From positions 5,892,501 to 5,956,500 of the forward strand of contig NZ_CP121648.1 of the NCBI RefSeq assembly GCF_029714205.1: DNA of 64,000 nt, given 5' to 3'. The stretch is from Methylobacterium sp. CB376 (GTDB lineage: Bacteria; Pseudomonadota; Alphaproteobacteria; Rhizobiales; Beijerinckiaceae). The notes beneath the pieces are model-generated. The model saw nothing but the letters and a program-made list of their open reading frames with translations, was not told where the DNA came from and made no database searches. The position numbers and the translations under genes are program-made. Every line of letters starts with the position of its first letter. Within the stretch, counting starts at the first letter, position 1. Below, one piece after another: positions 63,295 through 64,000 of this stretch.

Positions 63295-64000
<706 letters not shown>

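Overview
The window is a high-GC (well above 70 % by eye) chromosomal segment of an alphaproteobacterium of the order Hyphomicrobiales (Rhizobiales), most likely Methylobacterium or a close relative. The basis is codon use, protein character, and gene orders typical of the group: ppiD-trpE-trpGDC-moaC-moeA, tpiA-secG-pyrG, moaB / zinc peptidase / UDG / ETF-QO, accBC-aat, and a dispersed GCATTTTC hairpin. No rRNA, tRNA, prophage, CRISPR array or complete insertion sequence was seen.

Layout. 1-10.2 kb: envelope and stress genes (membrane protein, CsbD-like), a broken PAS-LuxR regulator, a Zur-controlled zinc uptake unit (zur divergent from a 50-codon membrane protein plus an AztA/AztB-type ABC transporter), a very large glycosyltransferase with three frame breaks, and an EcfG-like sigma factor. 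10.6-19.2 kb: a small secreted Cys-rich protein, then on the minus strand ppiD, trpE, a truncated HigB toxin, trpGDC, moaC, moeA. 19.3-25.4 kb: tpiA, secG, pyrG, a DUF350 / DUF1190 / glutathionylspermidine-synthase-like cluster and holC. 25.4-33.8 kb: S10 peptidase, lipoprotein, OpgC and SGNH hydrolase, bioB, a LysR regulator, a short LuxR regulator and orphan ORFs. 34-43.6 kb: a radical SAM DNA-repair-type protein with an SOS box, moaB, YpfJ-type peptidase, UDG, ETF-QO, a DAACS symporter, a solute-binding protein and aat. 43.7-49 kb: accC, accB, a DsbA-like protein, an aminotransferase, rpe and infA. 49-55.6 kb: a complete branched-chain amino-acid ABC operon (livK, DUF6867, livF, livG, livM, livH) with a LysE-type exporter inside it. 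55.9-64 kb: a CO-dehydrogenase-like molybdenum hydroxylase cluster (coxG, then DUF707 and glf, then coxS-coxL-coxM, a HigA antitoxin with a toxin remnant, and coxD running off the edge).

The genes are mostly central metabolism and cofactor supply. Molybdenum cofactor genes (moaC, moeA, moaB) serve enzymes such as the cox-like hydroxylase at the right end, and ETF-QO feeds electrons into the quinone pool. Many operon junctions overlap by 1 or 4 bases, which suggests translational coupling.

Two cross-cutting observations stand out. First, a family of two-hairpin palindromic repeats occurs three times, and each time its first bases supply the TGA stop codon of the neighbouring gene. Second, at least eight reading-frame breaks across six loci are each explained by loss of one base, seven of them in a G/C run of four or five. 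This looks like an uncorrected homopolymer sequencing signature, so the broken genes and one apparent gene fusion should not be taken at face value.
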